From: Clostridia bacterium
GTDB lineage: Bacteria > Bacillota > Clostridia > Christensenellales > Aristaeellaceae
Direction: 5' to 3'
DNA: 39,468 nt
NCBI GenBank assembly: GCA_900769075.1
Contig: CAAGFE010000037.1
Span: 1 to 39,468, forward strand
A program made the translations under genes and the position numbers. Numbering within the stretch: position 1 is the first letter of the stretch; the number at the start of each line of letters is the position of its first letter. Shown here piece by piece: positions 1-6,651 of the stretch. The notes under the pieces are model-generated. The model did not search any database and was not told the DNA's origin. It was given only the letters and a program-made list of their open reading frames with translations.

Positions 1-119
1 AAGAACATCGTGGAAAACAAGCTGCCTGGCGAAAACGGCGGCGGCGATGCCGTCACCCGTGAATCTCTGCTGAAAATGCCCTATGCGGAGCGCATGAAGG
101 TTTACACCGAAAACCCGGA
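1..119. repeat. terminal direct repeat (contig overlap), left copy
   Basis: These 119 bases are identical to the last 119 bases of the window (39350-39468). The reading frame of the scaffold gene continues through the repeat, so joining the ends gives one intact gene. This is what an assembler leaves when it closes a circular or circularly permuted phage genome. The exact length suggests a k-mer overlap rather than a biological terminal repeat, but that is inference. Confidence 0.95.
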
Positions 120-147
120 AGCGTACAAGGCCGCAATGGGCAAGTGA
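1..147 (+). CDS. scaffold protein, 3' end (GP20-like; continues from 39468)
   Basis: This is the C-terminal end of the head scaffold protein whose start is at 38870. Frame 1 is open from base 1 and stops at TGA 145-147. After removing the 119-base duplication the whole protein is 208 residues. The C-terminal part seen here has a Gly-rich linker followed by a short basic end. In this family the C-terminal tail is where the scaffold contacts the coat protein. The major capsid gene follows after 23 bases, as expected for a scaffold-capsid pair. Confidence 0.85.
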   Translation, partial: KNIVENKLPGENGGGDAVTRESLLKMPYAERMKVYTENPEAYKAAMGK

Positions 148-170
148 CAAGAAAGGAATAGGTGAAAACT

Positions 171-1043
171 ATGGCTGTTACGATGATGAGCAACATGATC
201 AACCCCGAAGTGATGGGCGACATGATCAACGCCAAGATTGAGGCGCTGGCCAAGATCACCCCGTACGCGAAGGTGGACACGTCCCTGCAGGGCGTGCCGG
301 GCGACACCAAGACGGTGCCCAGCTGGAACTACATCGGCGATGCGGAGGACGTGGCCGAGGGCAACGAGGTCGGCCTGACCCAGATGACCGCCGCGTCCAC
401 GACCTTTACCATCAAGAAGGCGATGAAGGCGGTCGGCATCACGCAGGAGGCCGTCAACTCCGGCCTGGGCAACCCCATCGGCCAGGCGGAAAGCCAGCTG
501 GCCAAGGCGATTGTCGGCAAGGTGGACAACGACGTGCTGGCCGCTGCGCTGACCGCTACGACCGTGGTCGGCGACGGCACCGCGCCCATCGGCTATGACG
601 CCATTGTGGACGCCGTGACCAAGTTTGAGGACGAGGAGGACGGCGTCGAAAAGGTGATGTTCATTTCCCCCAAGCAGGAGGCGACGCTGCTCAAAGACCC
701 GGACTTCATCAGCGCGGACAAGTTCCAGGCTGGCGTGGCCGTGAACGGCTCCATCGGTAAGATCGCGGGCTGCTGGATCAAGAAGAGCAACAAAATCAAG
801 GCGAAGGCATCCGTGTTCACTTGCCCCATCATCAAGCTGGAGCCGGACTCTGCGGAAACCGAGTACACCGAGGACGAACTCCCGGCGCTGACGATCTTCC
901 TCAAGAAGGACACGACGGTGGACGCCGAGTGGTTCCCGAAGAAGCAGCAGACCGACATCACGGCCTGCAAGTATTACGGTGTGGCGCTGACCAACAACGC
1001 GAAGGTCGTTCTGGCCAAGTTCAAGGATGGCGCTTCCGCCTGA
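171..1043 (+). CDS. major capsid protein (HK97 fold, N4-gp56-like)
   Basis: This 290-residue protein forms the head shell. It opens with the motif NPEVMGDMI, followed by AKVDTSLQGVPG, a pattern shared by siphophage coat proteins of the N4-gp56-like group. ATG 171 is preferred because AGGTG (160-164) sits six bases before it; a GTG at 162 would add three residues but overlaps that ribosome site. No cleavable N-terminal delta domain is visible, which fits the separate scaffold gene. It lies between the scaffold and the head-tail connectors, the usual head order. Confidence 0.9.
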   Translation: MAVTMMSNMINPEVMGDMINAKIEALAKITPYAKVDTSLQGVPGDTKTVPSWNYIGDAEDVAEGNEVGLTQMTAASTTFTIKKAMKAVGITQEAVNSGLGNPIGQAESQLAKAIVGKVDNDVLAAALTATTVVGDGTAPIGYDAIVDAVTKFEDEEDGVEKVMFISPKQEATLLKDPDFISADKFQAGVAVNGSIGKIAGCWIKKSNKIKAKASVFTCPIIKLEPDSAETEYTEDELPALTIFLKKDTTVDAEWFPKKQQTDITACKYYGVALTNNAKVVLAKFKDGASA

Positions 1044-1057
1044 AAGGGTGATGCAGC

Positions 1058-1603
1058 ATGATCCTGACCGCCGGAGAACTGAGGCGGTATATGGATACGG
1101 ACGAAGAGGATCAGGCGCTGGAAGCGAGACTTTCAGCGCTTGAGCTTCTTATCCGCTCCTATACGCACAACAACTTCCAGCAGCGCGGCGTGCGGCGCAT
1201 GGCCGACATCGTCGGGGACGTGATCATCATGGACGCGCTGCAGCCGTTTAAGGTCGGCGACACGGTACAGGTCACGGAATCCGATTTCAACGAGGGGCTT
1301 TACACGGTCACAGAAGCGTTTGAATCCACCATCACCGTTGGCGGCCTGCAGTACGATGAGGACGACGTGCTGGTGACCCGCGTGGTCTACCCCATGGACG
1401 TCAAAATGGGCGTGGTCAATCTCATGAAGTGGGAAATGGAGCGGCGCGACAAGGTGGGAATCGCCTCTGAGACGATTTCCAGGCACGCTGTGACCTACGA
1501 AAGCATGACGGACGACAATTCCATTATGGGATACCCGAAGAGTCTCATGGGATTTTTGAAGCCGTATATGAGGGCGCGGTTCGGCCAGGGGGTGAGCGCA
1601 TGA
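1058..1603 (+). CDS. head-tail connector (gp6/gp15-like adaptor)
   Basis: The 181-residue protein resembles the adaptor that binds the portal ring (HK97 gp6, SPP1 gp15). The N-terminal part is the typical start of this family, a run of helices with LRRYMD and LELLIRSYTHN. An insertion with a beta-rich KVGDTVQV...YTVTEA segment (about residues 65-100) is longer than in the shortest relatives. Its stop overlaps the start of the next gene by four bases, so the two are probably translationally coupled. The assignment rests on pattern and position directly after the capsid gene. Confidence 0.75.
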   Translation: MILTAGELRRYMDTDEEDQALEARLSALELLIRSYTHNNFQQRGVRRMADIVGDVIIMDALQPFKVGDTVQVTESDFNEGLYTVTEAFESTITVGGLQYDEDDVLVTRVVYPMDVKMGVVNLMKWEMERRDKVGIASETISRHAVTYESMTDDNSIMGYPKSLMGFLKPYMRARFGQGVSA

Positions 1604-1968
1604 GAGGCATCGGCGGCAATGTGACGGCGACCATCCAGGTCAAGACGTTTGTGCGGGACGAACAGGGCAAGTACCAGCGCAACGAGATCGGCGAGGTCGA
1701 AAAAACGTGGACGGACGCGCAGAGCATCCGCGGATGGCTTGACCTTGCCGGTGGCGATTCCAGGTATACCCCCTATTCCGCCAAGATACAGGAGAGCACG
1801 CACGTCTTCATTGCGGACTATGCGCCGATCGATGAACGGATCAGCGCGGAAAACGCCCGTATGGTCATAGGCGGCAAGGCGTACGACATCATGCTCATCG
1901 ACAACCCTATGGGCATGGTAAATTGCAGTCAGCTTGAAATCTACCTGAAATACACTGGAGGCCAGTAA
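1600..1968 (+). CDS. head closure protein (SPP1 gp16-like)
   Basis: This 122-residue, mostly beta protein sits in the slot of the head-completion or stopper protein. It has the pattern of the family, with an early TIQVKTFVRDEQG segment and a middle WLDLAGGDSRY segment. The ATG overlaps the stop of the connector gene. The stopper closes the channel after packaging and provides the surface for tail docking. The specific role is inferred from size, order and fold-like pattern; no catalytic motif is expected. Confidence 0.65.
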   Translation: MRGIGGNVTATIQVKTFVRDEQGKYQRNEIGEVEKTWTDAQSIRGWLDLAGGDSRYTPYSAKIQESTHVFIADYAPIDERISAENARMVIGGKAYDIMLIDNPMGMVNCSQLEIYLKYTGGQ

Positions 1969-1969
1969 C

Positions 1970-2479
1970 ATGGCCGGTCAAGTCGAGTTCCAGGACTTCT
2001 CCTTTACCGTCAAGGCGGAGCTGAACGATGCTACCATCGGATGGGCGCAAGAAACCGGAAACGAAATCGCAGCCCAGGCGCAGCGCAACTGCAAGATGGA
2101 GGACGACGAGGGCAAGCAGCTGAAAGGCTCCTACAAATGCCAGGCCGGGAACACGGACGGCGAATTCCAGGTGGGCAGCCCGCTTGAATCGGCCTACTGG
2201 GAGGAATGGGGCACCGGCGAATACGCCGCCCACGGCGACGGACGAAAGGGCTGGTGGATTTACTGCCCAGATCAGGAGAGCATGGGCGGCGGTGCGACGT
2301 ACTACGACGAAATGGAAGCCATGATGATGGCGGCGTACATCCAGCAGGTGTACAAGAAACGCGCCTATGTCACCAACGGACGAAAGCCGAACTACACCCT
2401 GGAGCACGCCTTTGACGCCGTCAAAAAACCGGCCATGGCGCAGCTGGAGCGCATTCTGAAGGAGAAGATGGGAACATGA
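1970..2479 (+). CDS. HK97 gp10-like tail completion protein
   Basis: The 169-residue product looks like the HK97 gp10 family of tail completion proteins, with the conserved LESAYWEEWGTGEYA segment around residue 75. It follows the closure gene after one base and shares an ATGA overlap with the next gene. It would act at the head-tail junction. In some related phages this position is annotated as minor capsid protein, so the exact name is less certain than the family. Confidence 0.75.
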   Translation: MAGQVEFQDFSFTVKAELNDATIGWAQETGNEIAAQAQRNCKMEDDEGKQLKGSYKCQAGNTDGEFQVGSPLESAYWEEWGTGEYAAHGDGRKGWWIYCPDQESMGGGATYYDEMEAMMMAAYIQQVYKKRAYVTNGRKPNYTLEHAFDAVKKPAMAQLERILKEKMGT

Positions 2480-2853
2480 CACAAGCGGGACTCAAATACA
2501 TTGCGGACTTCCTGGACGGGCTTTCCATCACCTACGATTTCATGGAGTGGAAGGACAGGCCTCCGGATGACCGGTACTTTGTCGGCGAACCCAACGAGCA
2601 GACCATGACCACCCTTGAGGAGGACGGGCAGCAGGACAGCACACTGATCCTGCGCGGTTTCACCCGGAAGGCGTGGAATCTGCTCATGCACGACGCGGAC
2701 ACCATCAAGGCCAATCTGCCGCAAACAGCAATCCTGCCGGACGGGACGGGGATTGCTGTTTTTTATGCCGGTGCGCGGCCTGTGCCAACGGGCGTCGATG
2801 AACTGAAGAGCATCAAGATCAATCTGGACATCAAGGAATGGAGTGTGAAGTGA
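2476..2853 (+). CDS. tail terminator / minor capsid protein
   Basis: The 125-residue protein occupies the tail-terminator position, just before the major tail protein. The sequence starts with helices and ends in a beta-rich half (GTGIAVFYAG, IKINLDIKEW), the alpha-beta layout seen in tail terminators such as lambda gpU and SPP1 gp17. This protein would stop tube growth at the length set by the tape measure and join the tail to the head. The call depends mainly on synteny and length. Confidence 0.65.
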   Translation: MTQAGLKYIADFLDGLSITYDFMEWKDRPPDDRYFVGEPNEQTMTTLEEDGQQDSTLILRGFTRKAWNLLMHDADTIKANLPQTAILPDGTGIAVFYAGARPVPTGVDELKSIKINLDIKEWSVK

Positions 2854-2854
2854 A

Positions 2855-3451
2855 ATGGCCGTAGGCACTGAGTTCAAATCGTCCGGCATCACGGCGAATA
2901 CGCCCAAGACGGTGATGCTGGGCGCAGGCACCATTCACAAGGGGCTGACGTTTGCCGAAAATGCGTGGAACTTTGAGGAATCCCTGATCTGCGCCACAAG
3001 CGGCGGGAGCAAGCTGTCCATCGTGCCGGAGTTTTACGACGTGCCGGTGGACGGAGCGCTGGTGAAGGTGAAGGGCCTGACCGTCAAGGTGGGCGAAACC
3101 GCGACGCTGGAAATCAACCCCATCGAGATGAAGCCGGAAATCCTCAACATGGCGGTCATCGGCGACGAAAAAACGTCCACGACCGCCACAGGCTACAAGG
3201 AGATGACCTCCCGCGCTATCATCAGCGAGGGCGACTATGTGGAGCACCTGGGCTATGTCGGCAAGACGATTGAGGGCAAGCCCATCATCATCATCTTTGA
3301 CAACGCGCTGTGCACGTCCGGCCTGGAGCTTGAGGGCAAGAACAAGGAGGCGGCTGTTCCGAAGTTCACCTTCGAGTGCTTCGCCGACCTGTCCCCGGAA
3401 GCGGATACGCTCCCGTGGCACATCTATTACCCGGACGAAGGCAGCGTATGA
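2855..3451 (+). CDS. major tail tube protein
   Basis: The 198-residue beta-rich protein is the likely tail tube subunit. It has the typical short N-terminal arm, repeated strand patterns (KVKGLTVKVGETATLEI) and a long loop before the C-terminal sheet. It stands between the tail terminator and the tail assembly chaperone, where the tube gene always lies in this phage type. A perfect hairpin directly after the stop (3462-3485) may help set the high ratio of this protein over the next genes. Confidence 0.85.
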   Translation: MAVGTEFKSSGITANTPKTVMLGAGTIHKGLTFAENAWNFEESLICATSGGSKLSIVPEFYDVPVDGALVKVKGLTVKVGETATLEINPIEMKPEILNMAVIGDEKTSTTATGYKEMTSRAIISEGDYVEHLGYVGKTIEGKPIIIIFDNALCTSGLELEGKNKEAAVPKFTFECFADLSPEADTLPWHIYYPDEGSV

Positions 3452-3461
3452 TTCAATCACC

Positions 3462-3485
3462 GGGCAGGGGACTCTTCCCCTGCCC
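3462..3485 (+). terminator. perfect hairpin after major tail gene (attenuator-like)
   Basis: A 10-bp perfect stem, GGGCAGGGGA with TCCCCTGCCC, encloses the loop CTCT. It starts ten bases after the tail tube stop codon. The only T-rich tail is a short ATTT, so full termination is unlikely. It could act as a partial terminator or protect the 3' end of the abundant upstream mRNA. Confidence 0.55.
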
Positions 3486-3508
3486 CATTTCATAAGGAGT
3501 GAAACAGC

Positions 3509-3910
3509 ATGGCTGAAGAAAGGACGTACACGGCGCGCGGCCTCATGGCCGACGATATCTTCCTGTGCATCCGAATCATCAACAAAATCGGCATCCGGGA
3601 ACTCAAGGAATGCATGAGATCAAAGGATGTCGTCGAGGCGATGGCCTCCGCGATGGGCGGAAGCGACGAGGAAATTTCCAAAGTGGGCATGGCCGTCATG
3701 ATGGAGCTGGCATCCGTGATTCTTACGCATCTGCCGGACTGCAAGAATGAAATCTACGCGCTGCTGGCCGCATTGTATGAGACCAGCCCGGATGAAGTGG
3801 CCAAGCTGCCCAGCGGCGTGTTCACGAGGATGGTCATGGATGTCCTGAAGAAAGAGGAATTCCGCGATTTTTTTACGGATGTCTTCGGATTGTTCAGGCA
3901 GGAGACCTGA
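3509..3910 (+). CDS. tail assembly chaperone, short form (gpG-like)
   Basis: The 133-residue protein is the unshifted tail assembly chaperone. It lies between the tube and tape measure genes, where the G/GT pair is found in siphophages, and is largely helical. The slippery run T-TTT-TTT at 3868-3874 lies in frame twelve codons before its stop. Ribosomes that slip back one base read on to 4251. The protein coats the tape measure and recruits tube subunits; it is not in the finished virion in known relatives. Confidence 0.8.
   Translation: MAEERTYTARGLMADDIFLCIRIINKIGIRELKECMRSKDVVEAMASAMGGSDEEISKVGMAVMMELASVILTHLPDCKNEIYALLAALYETSPDEVAKLPSGVFTRMVMDVLKKEEFRDFFTDVFGLFRQET
3868..3874 (+). promoter_or_regulatory. 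-1 frameshift site T-TTT-TTT in tail chaperone
   Basis: Seven T bases lie so that the zero frame reads TTT TTT (3869-3874) after the T that ends a GAT codon. A slip of one base back re-pairs perfectly and continues at TAC 3874 in the -1 frame, which stays open to 4251. This is the X-XXY-YYZ form of a programmed -1 frameshift and sits exactly where lambda-type G/GT frameshifts occur. Confidence 0.8.
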
Positions 3911-4251
3911 CATTCATAGACCACCTGTTCAGGCGCTATTCCTCCCCCATGCTCCTGCTGGATCGGATGATCGCGACGCGAAGGCTGGAAGAATTCGTGG
4001 TCGAGTTCATCCGCATGGACAACGAGGAGCAGGAGGAAAAGACGCTGTGGGACATTTGGCTGCACCGCATCTTTGACAAGTCCTTTGTCGAGTGGAAGGA
4101 CAGCCTGAAGGAAAACGACAAAGCAGCACCAACGACGGAGGAACTGCAAAGCATCGCCAGGGAGTCCATGAACATCCTGGCAAGCTTTGCGCCAAAGAAG
4201 GGGTGCATGCAGGATGACGCTGTTCAAGCTGCTGGGGACGATAGCCGTTGA
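3874..4251 (+). CDS. tail chaperone T domain (made by -1 frameshift)
   Basis: This reading frame has no ribosome site of its own near its first possible ATG (3949), but it is open back to the slippery site at 3868. The shifted product would join 3509-3874 to 3874-4251, giving 247 residues. The T part contains a charged stretch (FIRMDNEEQEEKT) and an aromatic DIWLHRIFDKSF segment. It overlaps the start of tape measure A by 38 bases. In lambda the T domain binds the tail tube protein; the same role is inferred here. Confidence 0.75.
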   Translation, partial: YGCLRIVQAGDLTFIDHLFRRYSSPMLLLDRMIATRRLEEFVVEFIRMDNEEQEEKTLWDIWLHRIFDKSFVEWKDSLKENDKAAPTTEELQSIARESMNILASFAPKKGCMQDDAVQAAGDDSR

Positions 4252-5950
4252 CAGCACCCAGGCTGAAAAGGCGCTGGATGATACGGCGGGAAAAGCGGAA
4301 AACACGGGAAAGAAGACGGAATCGGCGTTCTCGAAAATAGGCGGAGCGGCGCTCACGGTCGGCAAGGCCGTTGTCGCAGCCGGTACGACGCTGGCCACGG
4401 CATGGGTGGCGGCGATTGAGGGCAGCCGGGAATACCGGACGGAGATGGGCAAGCTGGACACGGCGTTCACCACGAACGGACATTCCAGCGAGGCAGCGAC
4501 CCGTACATACCGGGAGCTGCAAAGCGTGCTGGGTGACACGGACGTATCGGTCGAGGCCGCGAACCACTTGGCCGTCATGACGGACAATGAAAAGGACTTA
4601 CAGACCTGGACGGACATCTGTACCGGCGTATTCGCCACGTTCGGCGACAGCCTCCCCATCGAGGGACTGACGGAGGCGGCGAACGAAACCGCCAAGGTCG
4701 GCCAGGTGACAGGGCCGCTTGCCGATGCGCTCAACTGGGCTGGCATCAGCGAGGATGAGTTTAACGACAAGCTGGCAGCATGCACGACGGAGCAGGAGCG
4801 GCAGCGCCTCATCATGGAGACGCTGAACGGCACATACAAGGACGCGGCCGGCACATACAGGGAAACCAACAAGGACGTCATCGCGGCGAACCGGGCGCAT
4901 GAAAGGCTGACCGGCGCGATGGCGGAGCTTGGGCGGGTCGGTGAACCCATCCTGACGGATATCAAAAACAAGGTAGCCGACATGGTGACATCTGCTGTCC
5001 CCTATCTGCAAAACCTGATAGCCAAGGTCAAGGACACGGGCAAATGGATCAGGGACAACAAAACGACCATCCACAACTGGGGAGCCGCCATCACAGCGGC
5101 CACGGTCACGGTCGGCGCTTTCCTGCTTGTGCTCAAGTGGGGCGCTATCATGGGCGCGGCGACCAAGGCGGTCAAGGCCACACGCGCGGCATTGATTCTG
5201 TTCAACGCAACGCTTCGCGCAAACCCCATCGGCCTTGTGATCAGCCTGCTTGCGGGTCTTGTGGCCGGGTTCATTTACCTCTGGAACAACAACAAGGGCT
5301 TTCGCGACTTCTGGATCAAGATGTGGGCGAAAATCAAGGACGCAACAGGCTCTGCAGTCAAGTGGATCAAGGGCAAGCTCGGCGATTTCAAAGCGGCGGT
5401 CAAGACCGTGCGCGATGCGTTTTCATCCATCCAGAAGGCCATAGCCGACAAGATGGAGGACGCGAGGGCGAAGGTCAAGGGTGCTGTGGACAAGATCCGA
5501 GGCTTCTTCCCGCTCAAGGTCGGTAAGATATTCAGCAACCTCAAGGTGCCGAAAATCGACATCAGCGGCGGCAAAGCGCCGTACGGCATAGGCGGCTTCG
5601 GAAAGAAGCCCAACATAGACGTCAGGTGGAATGCGCAGGGCGCGGTGTTTGACCAGCCCACGATCTTTTCCACCCACCGTGGCTTTCAGGGCGTCGGAGA
5701 AGCGGGTGCTGAGGCAGTCGCGCCGATTGGCACGCTGCAAGCTTACATCCGCGATGCTGTCAGTGCGCGTGATGAGGCCATCGTCCGCGCGATGATCGAG
5801 CAGAACAGGATCATGATGGACTTCTTGCGGCGCGTGATCCCGCGAGACATCCGCATGGATTCCGGTGCGCTGGTCGGGGAGCTGATTCCGGCCATTGATA
5901 CGGGGCTGAATGACCGGTACACGCATACGATGCGCGGGAATGTGCGATGA
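4214..5950 (+). CDS. tail tape measure protein A
   Basis: This 578-residue protein is a complete tape measure. It begins with the family pattern LFKLLGTIAVDSTQAEKAL, has hydrophobic helical segments (about residues 285-360, with alternating WGAAITAATVTVGAFLLVL and FIYLW stretches), then a basic Ala-Lys coil and a C-terminal end DSGALVGELIPAIDTGL. ATG 4214 is preferred over an upstream TTG (4187) because AAGAAGGGG (4196-4204) is well placed. Tape measures set tail length and are ejected with the DNA. It is unusual that a second full tape measure (6652) follows and that no Dit or Tal gene lies directly after this one. Confidence 0.85.
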   Translation: MTLFKLLGTIAVDSTQAEKALDDTAGKAENTGKKTESAFSKIGGAALTVGKAVVAAGTTLATAWVAAIEGSREYRTEMGKLDTAFTTNGHSSEAATRTYRELQSVLGDTDVSVEAANHLAVMTDNEKDLQTWTDICTGVFATFGDSLPIEGLTEAANETAKVGQVTGPLADALNWAGISEDEFNDKLAACTTEQERQRLIMETLNGTYKDAAGTYRETNKDVIAANRAHERLTGAMAELGRVGEPILTDIKNKVADMVTSAVPYLQNLIAKVKDTGKWIRDNKTTIHNWGAAITAATVTVGAFLLVLKWGAIMGAATKAVKATRAALILFNATLRANPIGLVISLLAGLVAGFIYLWNNNKGFRDFWIKMWAKIKDATGSAVKWIKGKLGDFKAAVKTVRDAFSSIQKAIADKMEDARAKVKGAVDKIRGFFPLKVGKIFSNLKVPKIDISGGKAPYGIGGFGKKPNIDVRWNAQGAVFDQPTIFSTHRGFQGVGEAGAEAVAPIGTLQAYIRDAVSARDEAIVRAMIEQNRIMMDFLRRVIPRDIRMDSGALVGELIPAIDTGLNDRYTHTMRGNVR

Positions 5951-5974
5951 AAAAAGGAAGGCTGGGTGCCTTCC
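5950..5974 (-). terminator. rho-independent terminator of the reverse-strand moron
   Basis: On the minus strand GGAAGGC and GCCTTCC form a 7-bp stem around a 5-base loop (5956-5974), followed by six T bases (5955-5950). It lies eight bases after the stop of the moron gene and touches the last base of the tape measure A stop codon. On the plus strand no T run follows, so it works in one direction only. Confidence 0.8.
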
Positions 5975-5981
5975 TGGTTAA

Positions 5982-6518
5982 TTACTGATTCCTCCATTCC
6001 TCGATATTCGCAAGGATGGAGATACTTCCGTCCGATGATTTTGATACGGCTATGATGTGCATTTCGTATCCGCCGCTGCGGAGCAATTCATCGTCTAGAA
6101 CCTTGAACATAACCCGAATATCATCTCTGCCCACCATGTCCGTAAGGTTCAGAACGGCTTGATAATGCAGAAGGATGATATCCCTTGCCTGCATCAATTG
6201 ATTCAAGGATTCCTCACTTCCGTCTTTTTGCAGAGCGTACAGCGCGGATGCTAGACCATCAATGGCGACCTCAATCACGATGTTCCCGGCATCCTTGTTG
6301 TCGATGACTTTCACATGGTCGTAACCGTTCAGGATAGCGTTGCCCAAAAGAAGCTGAATGTCCTTTTGAGCAGAGAATCCGTGTTCAAGCGATGACTGGA
6401 GCATGGACTGAACGGTTTCACGACTTACCGGAACGCCGACCGATTCCGAACAGACGGACACAGGGTTCGCACACAGGAGCAGGACATACACGGACACGAT
6501 GAACAACAGTTTTCTCAT
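5982..6518 (-). CDS. secreted protein of unknown function (moron)
   Basis: I do not recognise the family. The 178-residue product starts with a clear signal peptide (MRKLLFIVSVYVLLLCANP), so it should be exported when made in the lysogen. The mature part is helical and acidic. The start is set by AAGGAGG eight bases upstream. It is the only reverse gene inside the late operon, and has its own promoter (TTGAAC-17-TATAAT) and terminator. This is the layout of a moron, a cargo gene expressed from the prophage. A lipobox is not convincing because Leu precedes the first Cys. Confidence 0.75.
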   Translation of the reverse strand: MRKLLFIVSVYVLLLCANPVSVCSESVGVPVSRETVQSMLQSSLEHGFSAQKDIQLLLGNAILNGYDHVKVIDNKDAGNIVIEVAIDGLASALYALQKDGSEESLNQLMQARDIILLHYQAVLNLTDMVGRDDIRVMFKVLDDELLRSGGYEMHIIAVSKSSDGSISILANIEEWRNQ

Positions 6519-6539
6519 ATGAACGCCTCCTTTTCTGCC

Positions 6540-6568
6540 ATTATAGGGCGCATTGAGACGGCGTTCAA
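6540..6568 (-). promoter_or_regulatory. promoter of the reverse-strand moron
   Basis: On the minus strand a TTGAAC -35 box (6568-6563) and a perfect TATAAT -10 box (6545-6540) are 17 bases apart. The start codon of the secreted protein lies 21 bases below the -10 box. This strong promoter is independent of the late operon. Confidence 0.8.
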
Positions 6569-6582
6569 CGAAATCACACGGT

Positions 6583-6631
6583 TTTGTCAATTTCTACAAA
6601 GCAGCACATTTCCTTATGTAGAAACGACAAA
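6583..6631. repeat. imperfect inverted repeat before tape measure B
   Basis: TTTCTACA (6591-6598) and TGTAGAAA (6617-6624) form perfect 8-bp arms with an 18-base spacer. TTGTC (6584-6588) and GACAA (6626-6630) continue the pairing beyond a small internal loop. It lies between the moron promoter and the tape measure B start. No T run follows. It could be an operator, an mRNA hairpin or an insertion scar; the sequence does not decide. Confidence 0.5.
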
Positions 6632-6651
6632 GGAAGATAGGCGGTGATACT

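Noticed and set aside
3754..4983. Reverse 409-codon ORF opposite the tail chaperone and tape measure A
   Set aside because: Ser/Ala/Val-rich shadow of the forward genes without ribosome site.
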